From positions 744,001-808,000 of the forward strand of contig JBDWCA010000002.1 of NCBI GenBank assembly GCA_039978075.1: 64,000 bases of DNA, given 5' to 3'. The translations under genes and the position numbers were made by a program. Under the pieces are notes generated by a model. It was not told where the DNA came from, did not search any database, and saw nothing but the letters and a program-made list of their open reading frames with translations. Below are positions 33,988 to 43,057 of the stretch, one piece after another (position 1 is the first letter of the stretch; every line of letters begins with the position of its first letter). The stretch is from Anderseniella sp039978075 (GTDB lineage: Bacteria; Pseudomonadota; Alphaproteobacteria; Rhizobiales; Aestuariivirgaceae).

Positions 33988-36015
33988 CTATTCCTGCGGC
34001 TTGTTGAACAGGTTCTTGAACAGTTTTTCCGCCTTGCCCGCACCTTCTTCACCAAGCGCCTTGGCAGCTTCATCGCCGACCACGCCGCGCGCCTGGTCCT
34101 CGATCGTTTTCGAGACCTTGCCCTTGGCCTGTTCTTTCAGTTCGTTGCCGGCAGCTTCGACATTGATGTTGCCTGTTGATACACCAAGTTTGCTCAGTGC
34201 ATCGAGGGCTGCCTGCGGGTTTTCCAGTATGCCCTGGACATCAGGGTAGATTTTCGGATCGGCCCAGGGGCCCTTCACGATGACGGGCACAACAAGGCCG
34301 GTAAACTCACCACCCGGTGTTGATGCAGCACTTGGTGTTACCTTGTAGTTCAACCGCTTGCGCAGCAGATCGACAGTGCCCTTTCCCGTCACCCGCACCT
34401 GCGGACCCACAAGGCTCAGGTCATCGTTCTTTCCAATGCCGTCGGCAAACCTGAAACTGGCCGAAAGGGACGAGAATTTGGTGCCGGCATCATCGGTCCT
34501 TTCCCATCCGCCAAGTACAGCGCTTTGCACGCCGGTCACCATTTGCGCCATGTCGATGCCGCGTATGGTGCCATCGGTCATCCTGAACTGGGCGGTACCT
34601 GCAAGTGTTGACACCAGTTCGCGCTGTGACCGGCCAGTGGCGGCAAGGTTGAGCGTGGTTGCCAGCTTGCCTTCGAATCGCGAAGTACCGGCAAAGTCCT
34701 TGAGCAGGGCCAGCCCATCCAGGCCACTTGTCTGGAACTGCCCGGTCAGTTTTGGTACCCGGGTCGAACCGTCAAGCGTGAGCCTGCCGGTGGCCGTGCT
34801 GCCATACGCCGTTATCTTTTTCAGGTCTGCGGTCAGCTTTCCCGAGCCCATATCTATATCAAGCAGGGTTTCCCCGAAATTCACATCACCGTACACAATG
34901 CCGCCTGTGCGCAATCTCAGTTTTGCATCGAGTGAATTCAGGCTGCTGAAATCTATCGGCGCATCATTCCAGTCGGCTTGCGGTTTGGCGCTGTCTGACG
35001 ACGACTTCTTGCCGGTGTAGATGTTGGTGTTCAGCCGGTCGAGCCCGAGGCTGGCTGTGACGCGCGGGCGATTTCCGGCAAGTGTGAGCACCACATTGCC
35101 CTGAGCATTCATCCCGTCCATGGCAACGGTGGCTTTGTTCAGTTTGACCGTTTGCCCGCCAAGATCGATCCCGGCTCTGGCGGAAAACTGTTTCAATCCG
35201 GCCTGCCCGCCGATCTCGCTACCTACCCATTGCGCGAGTTTCCGCAAATCCGGCGATGATACATCCAGATTGCCGGCCAGGTTCAGACCGTCACCAAACC
35301 TGGCCAGGCCTGACAGTGCGGCTGTGAGGTTTGTTGACTGGATTGACAGTTCCACGGGTGAGCCGTTAGTGGCCAGGCGCGTTGGAGATTTGGCGAATAC
35401 CTGCAGGTCAACGCGCTGTCCGTTCCAGACCAGCGACCCCTTGACGTCCATCGGGGCTTGCGCGTTGGCCATAGAGACAACGACATTGACCCCGGTTGCT
35501 CTGAACTCGGACCCGGAGCGCTCGTCTGCATAGACGATCTCGCCATCCTCAATCCTTATCGGCGCAATCTGCACGCTTTCAATACTCGAAGAGCCGTTGC
35601 CGCTGGACGGTCCGGCATCGGCGCCATCCTTGTTAAAGTCCCAGTTGGCCTTGCCCTGCTTGTCTACAACCAGATTGAGGCGCGGGCGTACCAGGGTCAG
35701 TTCCTGAAAATTGATCTGGCGCGACAGTAGTTCCGACCATGACAGCTGCAGTTTGAGGGCCTCAGCGGAAATCGTGGTTCCGTCAAACATCGCAGGCGGG
35801 TTGGACAGGGTTGCGCCTTCAACCTCCAGCCTCAGGTTCGGCCACAGTTTTACCTCAGGCGGTTTCAGCAAGGTCAGCTTGCGCCCGGTTGCTTTCTCGA
35901 CCGCGCTGCTGAGTTGGGCTGTTGCGAATTCACCGCGCACGAGCAATGGAATACTCACGATGCCGATTGCCGCAATCAGCACGAGAACCAGGAAGGGAAT
36001 AATGATTCGTTTCAT
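33988..36015 (-). CDS. AsmA-family protein
   Basis: The 675-aa protein has an N-terminal TM segment (IIPFLVLVLIAAIGIVSIPLLV) then a long repetitive beta-rich periplasmic region (AsmA: TGRKLTLLKPPEVKLWPNLRLEVEGATLSNPP) and a C-terminal AsmA_2-like part ending in an Ala/Glu/Lys-rich tail. AsmA-like proteins are thought to carry phospholipids between the two membranes. It lies 13 bases before moaE on the same strand. Confidence 0.9.
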   Translation of the reverse strand: MKRIIIPFLVLVLIAAIGIVSIPLLVRGEFATAQLSSAVEKATGRKLTLLKPPEVKLWPNLRLEVEGATLSNPPAMFDGTTISAEALKLQLSWSELLSRQINFQELTLVRPRLNLVVDKQGKANWDFNKDGADAGPSSGNGSSSIESVQIAPIRIEDGEIVYADERSGSEFRATGVNVVVSMANAQAPMDVKGSLVWNGQRVDLQVFAKSPTRLATNGSPVELSIQSTNLTAALSGLARFGDGLNLAGNLDVSSPDLRKLAQWVGSEIGGQAGLKQFSARAGIDLGGQTVKLNKATVAMDGMNAQGNVVLTLAGNRPRVTASLGLDRLNTNIYTGKKSSSDSAKPQADWNDAPIDFSSLNSLDAKLRLRTGGIVYGDVNFGETLLDIDMGSGKLTADLKKITAYGSTATGRLTLDGSTRVPKLTGQFQTSGLDGLALLKDFAGTSRFEGKLATTLNLAATGRSQRELVSTLAGTAQFRMTDGTIRGIDMAQMVTGVQSAVLGGWERTDDAGTKFSSLSASFRFADGIGKNDDLSLVGPQVRVTGKGTVDLLRKRLNYKVTPSAASTPGGEFTGLVVPVIVKGPWADPKIYPDVQGILENPQAALDALSKLGVSTGNINVEAAGNELKEQAKGKVSKTIEDQARGVVGDEAAKALGEEGAGKAEKLFKNLFNKPQE

Positions 36016-36192
36016 GGTGTTGATTCTATCAGATCAGGCCGGGTTATGAGAGCGCCACATTTCATCATTGCATTCACTGAACTCTCCAAAAGTGACAAAA
36101 AGTGGTTTTGTATTACTGGCCGGGTGTCTATTGTGGCCTTCATTCAGGGGCTTGGGCTCCGCTCAACCCCACACTGATTTTGCGAGTTTTCC

Positions 36193-38151
36193 ATGTCTGC
36201 TGAACCTCTCTGGTCCCCTGACGCTGCCCGAATTTCCGCCCATCGCCTGACAAAGTTCATGGCTTCTGTAAATGCGTCCAGAGGTATGGACATGAAGACC
36301 TATGACGATGTGCACGGGTTTTCGGTGCGCGAGCCGGAAAATTTCTGGTCGGATGTCTGGGACTTCTGTGATGTGCACGCCGAGACCCGGGGCGAGCGTG
36401 TGCTGGTCGATCGTGAAAAAGTGCCCGGCGCGCGGTTTTTTCCTGATGCGACGCTGAATTTCGCCCAGAACCTCATGCGCCGCAATGACGATACACCGGC
36501 CATGATCTTTCGCGGCGAGGACAAGGTCCGCTATGACGTAAGCTGGCGGCAGTTCAATGATCAGGTCTCCAGGCTGCACCAGGCTTTTCGGGATTTTGGC
36601 TTGGAGCCGGGTGACCGGGTGTGCGCGGTGATGCCCAACATGCCGGAAACCATGATGGCCTTTGCCGGTGCCAATTCGCTCGGTGCCGTGTGGTCTTCGT
36701 GTTCACCCGATTTTGGCGAGCGCGGTATTCTGGATCGCTTTGGCCAGATCGAGCCGACCGTACTGATTGTGTGCGACGGCTATTACTACAACGGCAAGAC
36801 CTTCGATATCACGGACAAGATCGCCCAGGTGGTAGACGGCCTGCCTACGCTGAAGAAAGTGATCGTCGTCAATTATACCGGAAATGCCGCCGCAACGGCT
36901 GCGAAACTGCCCAACGCGGTCACGTTTGACGATTTTGTGGGTGTCTATTCACCGGCACCGATCGATTATGTGATGCTGCCGTTTGATCATCCGCTGTACA
37001 TACTTTTTTCGTCGGGCACCACCGGTGTTCCAAAGTGCATTGTTCATCGCACCGGCGGTGTGCTGCTCAAGCATCTGGCCGAACACCAGTTGCATGGTGG
37101 CATCAATCCCGGTGACCGGCTGTTCTATTTCACGACTTGCGGCTGGATGATGTGGAACTGGCTGGCCAGCGCACTGGCGTCCGAAGCTACCTTGATGCTG
37201 TATGACGGCTCACCGTTTGCACCGTCTGAAACCGTGCTGTTCGACTATGCTGATGAAGAGCGTTTCGACGTGTTCGGCACGTCGGCCAAGTTCATTGATG
37301 CGGTGAAGAAAACCGGCTGGCGTCCGATGGACACTCATTCGCTGGCGACGGTGAAGACAATCATGTCAACCGGCTCGACGCTGGTGCCGGAGAGCTTCGA
37401 GTTTGTCTATGATGCCATCAAGCGCGATGTCCATCTGGCGTCCATGTCCGGAGGGACCGATTTGTGCGGGTGCCTGGTCGGCATAAATCCGTTCGGCGCG
37501 GTCTGGTCAGGTGAAATCCAGGCTCCCGGTCTGGGCCATGACATCCAGGTGTTTGACGATGATGGCCAGCCTTTGCAGCGCGGCAAGGGCGAACTGGTAA
37601 ACACAAACTCATTTCCGTCCATGCCGCTGGGCTTCCTCAATGACGACACCGGCGAGCGCTATCACAATGCCTATTATGCACGGTTCGACAATATCTGGTG
37701 CCAGGGCGACTTTGCCGAGTGGACCGACACCGGCGGCATGATCATCCATGGCCGTTCCGATGCGACCCTGAACCCCGGCGGTGTACGCATCGGTACGGCT
37801 GAAATCTATGCCCAGGTTGAACAGATACCCGACGTGATCGAGGGCCTGGCCATCGGCCAGGACTGGGACAATGACGTTCGGGTCGTGCTGTTTGTGCGTC
37901 TTGCTGAGGGAGTCACGCTGGACGACGCGCTGGAAAAGAAAATCCGCACTCAGATCCGCACTGGCGCCTCACCGCGCCATGTGCCGGAAAAGATTGTCGC
38001 TGTAGCCGATATTCCGCGCACCAAGTCCGGCAAGATAACCGAGCTTGCAGTACGTGATGTGGTGCATGGCCGCGCGGTCAAGAATGTTGAGGCGCTGGCC
38101 AACGCCGAGGCGCTCGACCTGTTCAAGGATGTGCCAGCCTTGCAGAGCTAG
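36193..38151 (+). CDS. aacS: acetoacetate-CoA ligase (acetoacetyl-CoA synthetase)
   Basis: The 652-aa acyl-adenylating enzyme has AMP-binding motif ILFSSGTTGVPKCIVH (P-loop), GTSAKFIDAVKKTGW, GGTDLCG, and a C-terminal Lys in PRTKSGKITEL. The ligase activates acetoacetate with ATP and CoA for lipid or polyhydroxybutyrate turnover. The size (about 650) and WSSCSPDFGERGILDRFGQIEP fit this subgroup and not acetyl-CoA synthetase. Confidence 0.93.
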   Translation: MSAEPLWSPDAARISAHRLTKFMASVNASRGMDMKTYDDVHGFSVREPENFWSDVWDFCDVHAETRGERVLVDREKVPGARFFPDATLNFAQNLMRRNDDTPAMIFRGEDKVRYDVSWRQFNDQVSRLHQAFRDFGLEPGDRVCAVMPNMPETMMAFAGANSLGAVWSSCSPDFGERGILDRFGQIEPTVLIVCDGYYYNGKTFDITDKIAQVVDGLPTLKKVIVVNYTGNAAATAAKLPNAVTFDDFVGVYSPAPIDYVMLPFDHPLYILFSSGTTGVPKCIVHRTGGVLLKHLAEHQLHGGINPGDRLFYFTTCGWMMWNWLASALASEATLMLYDGSPFAPSETVLFDYADEERFDVFGTSAKFIDAVKKTGWRPMDTHSLATVKTIMSTGSTLVPESFEFVYDAIKRDVHLASMSGGTDLCGCLVGINPFGAVWSGEIQAPGLGHDIQVFDDDGQPLQRGKGELVNTNSFPSMPLGFLNDDTGERYHNAYYARFDNIWCQGDFAEWTDTGGMIIHGRSDATLNPGGVRIGTAEIYAQVEQIPDVIEGLAIGQDWDNDVRVVLFVRLAEGVTLDDALEKKIRTQIRTGASPRHVPEKIVAVADIPRTKSGKITELAVRDVVHGRAVKNVEALANAEALDLFKDVPALQS

Positions 38152-38243
38152 AGCCGGCTAAATCGGGCTGAATCTAAAGGACGGATTGGCGGACGAAAAG
38201 TCAGCCTCGCACTCTTCGCCGGCGCCGGCCCTTTCCGTGTCGA

Positions 38244-38861
38244 CTACCAACTTATACGAACAGGTGACATAGCCCAAACCATGGTTGCTTCCTTGGCAGT
38301 TCGATTGCGAAAGCGATGTGCAATCATCGAAGGGTAGGAGAAGCTGTCACCAGCTTTCAGAATGATCGTTTCTTCTCCAAGTTTGAGCTCAACCTCACCT
38401 GTCACGACAATGGCGTGCTGCTCGCCTTCAAAAATGTAACCTTCAAGCGGTTCCGGCGCCTTGCCTGAGCCCGGAGGGAAGCGCGACAATATCAGATAGC
38501 ATTGACCAGACAGCGTGCTGGACAAAAGCTCGTCTTCAAAACCCAGCTCCTCCTTGGTGCGCGTATACATGCCCGACAAGGTTCGCCGGTTCTCCGCACG
38601 CACAACATGTTGTCTCTCCAGGGGCCCTTTGCCGACTTGCGCGGGGAAAAACCACGCGGGATCGACCGCGAGAGCTTTGCTGATTTGATTGAGAAGTTCA
38701 TTGGAGACGCGAGCGGTGCCGCGTTCAATCCGGCTGAGATAAGCGGTCGAGCAGGAGACTGTCTTTGATAACTCGTCCAGCGTAAGGCCGCGCGCCTTGC
38801 GGACTTCACGAATTTCGCTTCCCAGACGCTCCGCGCCTGTTTCCGGGGGGTGGGTATCCAT
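38244..38861 (-). CDS. XRE-cupin transcriptional regulator
   Basis: 205 aa from the ATG starting MDTHPPETGAERLG; the frame is open to 38927. The N-terminal HTH (IREVRKARGLTLDELSKTVSCSTAYLSRIERG) is followed by a C-terminal cupin barrel (LEGYIFEGEQHAIVVTGEVELKLGEE, GDSFSYPSMIAHRFRN) that probably binds a small ligand. It is divergent from the monooxygenase operon with palindromic sites between them, so it most likely regulates that operon and itself. Confidence 0.9.
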   Translation of the reverse strand: MDTHPPETGAERLGSEIREVRKARGLTLDELSKTVSCSTAYLSRIERGTARVSNELLNQISKALAVDPAWFFPAQVGKGPLERQHVVRAENRRTLSGMYTRTKEELGFEDELLSSTLSGQCYLILSRFPPGSGKAPEPLEGYIFEGEQHAIVVTGEVELKLGEETIILKAGDSFSYPSMIAHRFRNRTAKEATMVWAMSPVRISW

Positions 38862-38880
38862 CAGAAGACCGTAAGAGATT

Positions 38881-38939
38881 TTAGTTGATTTTTCGACAAA
38901 AATTCTACTTAGTTGAAATATGATCAAAAATTCAACTAA
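38881..38939. promoter_or_regulatory. palindromic operator between the XRE-cupin gene and the LLM operon
   Basis: TTAGTTGAA (38909) and TTCAACTAA (38931) are perfect inverted arms with a 13-base spacer; TTAGTTGA recurs at 38881, 28 bases upstream. The set overlaps the probable divergent promoters, in a very A/T-rich spacer. It is the likely binding site of the regulator. Confidence 0.65.
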
Positions 38940-38962
38940 TGAATTTCCTATGGGAGATCTCG

Positions 38963-40153
38963 ATGCGCTTTGATTTGATTGCCAATTTCAGCCCGGGAGA
39001 GACGATCCCATGGACACGCACACTTGAGATGATCCGCCAGCAATGCTCGCTTGCTGAACAAGCAGGCTTTACCACCGCATGGTTCACCGAGCATCACTTT
39101 GCGCATAACGGTTATATGAATGCGCCGCCAAATCCAATCCAGATGTGCACTCATGTGGCCGCACATTGTCCAAAACTTCGGGTCGGCACGGCTCCGATCG
39201 TGTTACCTGACTGGCACCCTCTGCGTGTCGCGGAAGATGTGGCAATGCTCGACAACATGACACTCGGGCGTGTGGATTTTGGTGTTGCAAAAGGGATTAA
39301 CGAGCGTTCCACCATCCAGTTCAATCGCAATGCAGACCGACGCGACAATGGCCGGGTTATGCGGCTTTACCAGGAATGCCTTGAGATCATTTTGAAGGCC
39401 TGGACCAATGACGCGTTCACGCACAACGGCGAGTTCTATCAGTTTCCGGTACCTGGTTGGAAAGAGACAAACCGATTCTTTGAACCACTTGATCCCCGCT
39501 ACCACGCTGATGATGGCGAATATAAAGCGATGTATGTTCACCCGCGGCCCTATCAGTCCGCTCACCCGCCGGTTTGGTTGATGTCGAACGCGCCGCCAAC
39601 TTTCAAGCTGGCTGGCGAAAAAGGCTGGGGCGTGATTTCGATGTCGTCTGCCCACAAACGCACATTGGCATGTTGGGAGCCATATCGTGAGGCGCTGTGC
39701 AAGCGCGAAGGACGCGAGGTAAAACTGGGCGAAGGGGTGGGGGTTTGCACAGCATTTTATGTGGGTGAATCAATGGAAGAGGCAATCAAGACCATTCGCC
39801 CCTGCATCAACGCCTACTATGAATTCCTTGGAGGATCACGTCCGGCCGGAGAATGGACCAAGCATGGTTATCTGGACGTGGGTGAGGAGATGACCCCGGA
39901 AGACGACGCAATGGACTGGTTTGATTTCCTCAACAACCGCGGAATTATCGTAGTGGGTGATGCAGCGTATGTAGCTGAAAAGTTTGCGGAAAAACAAGAG
40001 ACTATTGGTCTCGATCATCTCATGTTGATGCAGCAGTATACTGGAGTTCCCTATGAGAAAATTCTCGCAAGCTGGAACCGGCTCTTCGAACATGTAGTAC
40101 CCGAATTTGGCACGCAGTCCATCGCACAAAAGCGGGAGCGGGGGCATGCTTGA
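38963..40153 (+). CDS. luciferase-like (LLM-class) flavin-dependent monooxygenase
   Basis: The protein is 396 aa from the ATG (MRFDLIANFSPGET) following a GGGAGAT ribosome-binding site. It has the LLM TIM-barrel start and FTEHHFAHNGYMNAPPNPIQM, RVGTAPIVLPDWHPLRVAEDVAMLDNMTLGRVDFGVAKG stretch of the group. Such enzymes use reduced FMN and O2 to hydroxylate, cleave rings or insert oxygen. A flavin reductase follows two genes later as partner. It overlaps the GST gene by eight bases. The substrate is unknown. Confidence 0.9.
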   Translation: MRFDLIANFSPGETIPWTRTLEMIRQQCSLAEQAGFTTAWFTEHHFAHNGYMNAPPNPIQMCTHVAAHCPKLRVGTAPIVLPDWHPLRVAEDVAMLDNMTLGRVDFGVAKGINERSTIQFNRNADRRDNGRVMRLYQECLEIILKAWTNDAFTHNGEFYQFPVPGWKETNRFFEPLDPRYHADDGEYKAMYVHPRPYQSAHPPVWLMSNAPPTFKLAGEKGWGVISMSSAHKRTLACWEPYREALCKREGREVKLGEGVGVCTAFYVGESMEEAIKTIRPCINAYYEFLGGSRPAGEWTKHGYLDVGEEMTPEDDAMDWFDFLNNRGIIVVGDAAYVAEKFAEKQETIGLDHLMLMQQYTGVPYEKILASWNRLFEHVVPEFGTQSIAQKRERGHA

Positions 40154-40823
40154 GATCTGGGGGCGGCCTTACTCATCAAATGTCATTCCGGTGATCTGGA
40201 CGGCCAATGAGCTGGGACTGGACTACACCTTGCAATTGGCGGGCGGGAGTTTTGGAAAACTCGGGACCGAGGAATATGCAAAGATTAATCCCAACCGCAT
40301 GATTCCGTCTATTCGAGATGGCGACTTCACTCTGTGGGAAAGCCATGCCATCGTGCGATACCTTTGTGATCGCTATGCGAAAGGCACCCTTTGCCCGGAG
40401 GATTCGCAAGCCCGTGCCCTTGCCGATCAGTGGATGGAGTGGTCGGGCACGCGGGCATTTCCGCCGGTCATTCAACTGTTCTTTGCCACGGTGCGCACAG
40501 CACCGGAAAGACGCGACCCGGCGAAAATTGAATCGCTGCGCGATGAAGCGAGCGAGATACTTGCATTGTTTGATGCTTATCTCGCAGGCCGTGCCTATGT
40601 AACGGGAGATACCTTTACAATGGGCGATATTCCTCTTGGTTGCGTGGCTTATCGCTTTTTCAATGTAGACGTGGAACGACCGAGTTTGCCAAATCTTGAA
40701 GCCTGGTACACGCGGCTCTGCGAACGGCCTGCCTACCAGAAACATGTAATGCGGTTTTTCGGGGCAAATCCCGACCAGTGGGCAGCGCTGGAAGAAGCGT
40801 GTGCGTCGGAAGGCGTGCTTTAA
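40146..40823 (+). CDS. glutathione S-transferase family protein
   Basis: 225 aa starting MLEIWGRPYSSNVIPVIW: a thioredoxin-fold N-terminal domain with the WESHAIVRYL glutathione contact (about 65) and a helical C-terminal domain (TMGDIPLGC). It overlaps the upstream gene and could use glutathione to trap or reduce a reactive product of the monooxygenase. Confidence 0.9.
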   Translation: MLEIWGRPYSSNVIPVIWTANELGLDYTLQLAGGSFGKLGTEEYAKINPNRMIPSIRDGDFTLWESHAIVRYLCDRYAKGTLCPEDSQARALADQWMEWSGTRAFPPVIQLFFATVRTAPERRDPAKIESLRDEASEILALFDAYLAGRAYVTGDTFTMGDIPLGCVAYRFFNVDVERPSLPNLEAWYTRLCERPAYQKHVMRFFGANPDQWAALEEACASEGVL

Positions 40824-40824
40824 G

Positions 40825-41307
40825 ATGGATATCAAGAATTACCGGCGCGCGCTTGGCTCGTTCCCGACGGGGGTCACGATCGTGACAGCTTTTGACCAAG
40901 ACAGGCAACCCTGGGGGCTGACGGCTAACTCTTTTACGTCTGTCTCGCTTGAACCCCCGGTGATCTCCGTTTGCATTGCAAAAGCCGGGCGCGTTTTTCC
41001 GACATTGAAAGCCTCAAGCCATTTTGCGGTGAACATTTTGTCCGCTGATCAACAGAATTTGGCAGAGCATTTTGCCAGCGACATCGAAAACCGCTTCATT
41101 GGCATTGATTGGCAGGCAAAGTCAGATGGCGCGCCGTTGTTGCCCGGCGCTTCGGCCCATCTGGATTGTATTGTACACTCTCGTGTTGACGCCAATGATC
41201 ACGAGATCCTCCTTGGTCTCGTCGAGACATACAACCACACTCAGTTCCCCCCACTCGTATATTGCCGGGGCCGCTTCTTCGCATCCCCGCAACCGGAGAC
41301 CCTTTGA
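40825..41307 (+). CDS. flavin reductase family protein
   Basis: The 160-aa protein starts one base after the GST stop. It has the flavin-reductase marks FPTGVTIVTAFD, GLTANSFTSVSLEPPVISVCI and HFAVNILSADQQNLAEHFA. It supplies FMNH2 to the luciferase-like enzyme. Its TGA overlaps the hydrolase ATG (TGATG). Confidence 0.93.
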   Translation: MDIKNYRRALGSFPTGVTIVTAFDQDRQPWGLTANSFTSVSLEPPVISVCIAKAGRVFPTLKASSHFAVNILSADQQNLAEHFASDIENRFIGIDWQAKSDGAPLLPGASAHLDCIVHSRVDANDHEILLGLVETYNHTQFPPLVYCRGRFFASPQPETL

Positions 41308-42203
41308 TGAGCAATGCTTTGACCTATCATACCCGTTTTTCTCCTGAAGAATTCGATGCGCAGTATAATTTGCGCGCCGGGCGTCCGGACTACGAAGTCA
41401 CGGTTATTCCCGACTGGACCCGTAACAGTGAAGCTGCGCGCGCCAGGCTCGATTGCACGATCGACATTCGCTATGGCCAAGGTGAGAAGCAGAAACTGGA
41501 CGTATTTCACTGTGGCGACACTTCAGCGCCCGTACTGGTCTATTTTCACGGTGGTTATTGGCAGCGGGGAGACAAGTCGATCTACAGTTTCATTGCGACG
41601 CCCTTTGTGGCGGCAGGCGTGAACGTCGTTGTGGTGGGGTATGATCTTTGTCCGTCGGTCACGATTACCCGCATTTCCGAGGAGGCACGCGAGGCGGTGG
41701 CTTATATCTTTCGCAATGCCGCTGAGTTGAAAATCAATCGTGAACGTATCACAATCATGGGCCATTCAGCGGGTGGACACATCACACAGATGATGATGGC
41801 GACCGATTGGCCGGCGTTTGGGCACGACCTGCCAACTGACTTGATCAAGGCAGGCATTCCCGTCTCTCCCCTCAGCTATCTTGAACCGGTGCGACTGACC
41901 GAAGCGCTCAACGCGGGCATCCGTATGGATCCCGTCGAGGCAGAGGCAGAAAGCCCGATGACCAACCACCCGCCGGTAATCGACGCTGGCCAGTTGGTAG
42001 TCGTTGGCGGGGCCGAAACCGATGAGTTCCACCGTCAGGCGCGCATGTATGTCGAAAAGTACACGACGGCTTCCCGCACTATGGATATGTACATCGTTCC
42101 TGATGTGGACCATTTCGATGAACTGAACGTGCTGGCTGATTCCACCAGCCCGTTTTTCGCAAAAACCTGTGACATGCTCGGCCTGCAAGGAACAAAATCA
42201 TGA
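41307..42203 (+). CDS. alpha/beta hydrolase, formamidase-like
   Basis: 298 aa with VYFHGGYWQRGDKS (oxyanion HGG) and IMGHSAGGHITQM (nucleophile Ser). The HGGYW and GHSAGGH combination is that of kynurenine formamidase-like hydrolases that cleave N-formyl or ester bonds. In this operon it probably hydrolyses the oxygenated product. Ends in an ATGA overlap with the SnoaL-like gene. Confidence 0.85.
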   Translation: MSNALTYHTRFSPEEFDAQYNLRAGRPDYEVTVIPDWTRNSEAARARLDCTIDIRYGQGEKQKLDVFHCGDTSAPVLVYFHGGYWQRGDKSIYSFIATPFVAAGVNVVVVGYDLCPSVTITRISEEAREAVAYIFRNAAELKINRERITIMGHSAGGHITQMMMATDWPAFGHDLPTDLIKAGIPVSPLSYLEPVRLTEALNAGIRMDPVEAEAESPMTNHPPVIDAGQLVVVGGAETDEFHRQARMYVEKYTTASRTMDMYIVPDVDHFDELNVLADSTSPFFAKTCDMLGLQGTKS

Positions 42204-42574
42204 CTGACCTGACTCGTGAGTTAGTGGATGCTGTAGGCGACGCCTTCAATGCAAACGATATCGACGCCGTGATGCAGTATTTCGACGCCGATGCAGTCTT
42301 TGATCACGCGGTCGGCCCAGCGCCTCACGGTGTACGGTTCGAAGGCGCTGAAAAAATACGTGCGGTCTTTGCAGGTCTGTTTGAAAAGGTCGCCGGCGTG
42401 CACTGGGAAACGCTGGATTGCCGGATAGCCGGCGACAAGGCCTATTGCGAATATCGCCGGACTGCCAACCATAAGGACGGGTCGACGGAAGACTATCTCA
42501 GCGTCGACATACTGACGTTTAAAGGCGGGCTAATTCTGCACAAAGACACATACTACAAGCAGCGTACTGCATAG
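42200..42574 (+). CDS. SnoaL-like/NTF2-fold protein
   Basis: 124 aa, start coupled to the hydrolase (ATGA). The pattern LVDAVGDAFNANDIDAVMQYFDADAVFDH, FAGLFEKV and GDKAYCEYR is the NTF2/SnoaL fold. These small barrels act as isomerases, cyclases, hydrolases or binding partners. It ends the five-gene operon. Confidence 0.85.
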   Translation: MTDLTRELVDAVGDAFNANDIDAVMQYFDADAVFDHAVGPAPHGVRFEGAEKIRAVFAGLFEKVAGVHWETLDCRIAGDKAYCEYRRTANHKDGSTEDYLSVDILTFKGGLILHKDTYYKQRTA

Positions 42575-42679
42575 GCGACAGGTACAAGTTGAGGCAATTG
42601 TCTTTGGCCCCGGTACTGTCGACCGACACTGGTTTTGCGAGAAGCACCGACGTATCGGTTGGGTCAACCACGTATCCGC

Positions 42680-43057
42680 TCAGCTTGCCAGTACCCGCGT
42701 CGTGGGAAATGTGATGTCGATGCGCGTCCCCTTGCGGGCTTCGCTGGAAATCGCGAAGGTTGCCCGGTTGGCCTCGACCAGCGCCTTGGTGAGCGGCAGT
42801 CCGAGACCGGTTCCCTGAACGGCCGGGCGCCCGGCCACTTCAACCCGGCGGAACGGCTCAAGTGCTGTGCTCAACTGTTCTTCGTTCATGCCGACGCCGG
42901 TGTCTGTGACAGACAGCAGAAGCTCTCCGGTTTCAATCGCCTTGGCGGTGATGATCACCTGCCCGCAGGGGTCGGTAAACTTGATCGCGTTTGAGGCCAG
43001 GTTCAGCAACACCTGCTTGATCGAGCGTATGTCAGCCACGACCTGGGGCAGGTTTGG
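42680..43057 (-). pseudogene. truncated 3' fragment of a PAS histidine kinase gene
   Basis: This minus-strand stretch is almost identical to the last 126 codons of the kinase gene at 49527-52223 (only six residue differences over the 119 readable aa). It keeps the ATP-binding domain (LNLASNAIKFTD, GTGLGLPL) and the same TRVLAS end but has no 5' part; the homology stops one base before the GntR stop codon. It is probably not translated. The fragment and the full gene are direct repeats 6.8 kb apart around the ABC-transporter module. Confidence 0.85.

Noticed and set aside
38963..42574. Rut pyrimidine pathway assignment for the LLM operon
   Set aside because: Only the LLM enzyme, flavin reductase and a hydrolase resemble Rut parts; the isochorismatase-like, RidA-like and permease genes are absent and a GST and SnoaL-like gene are present.
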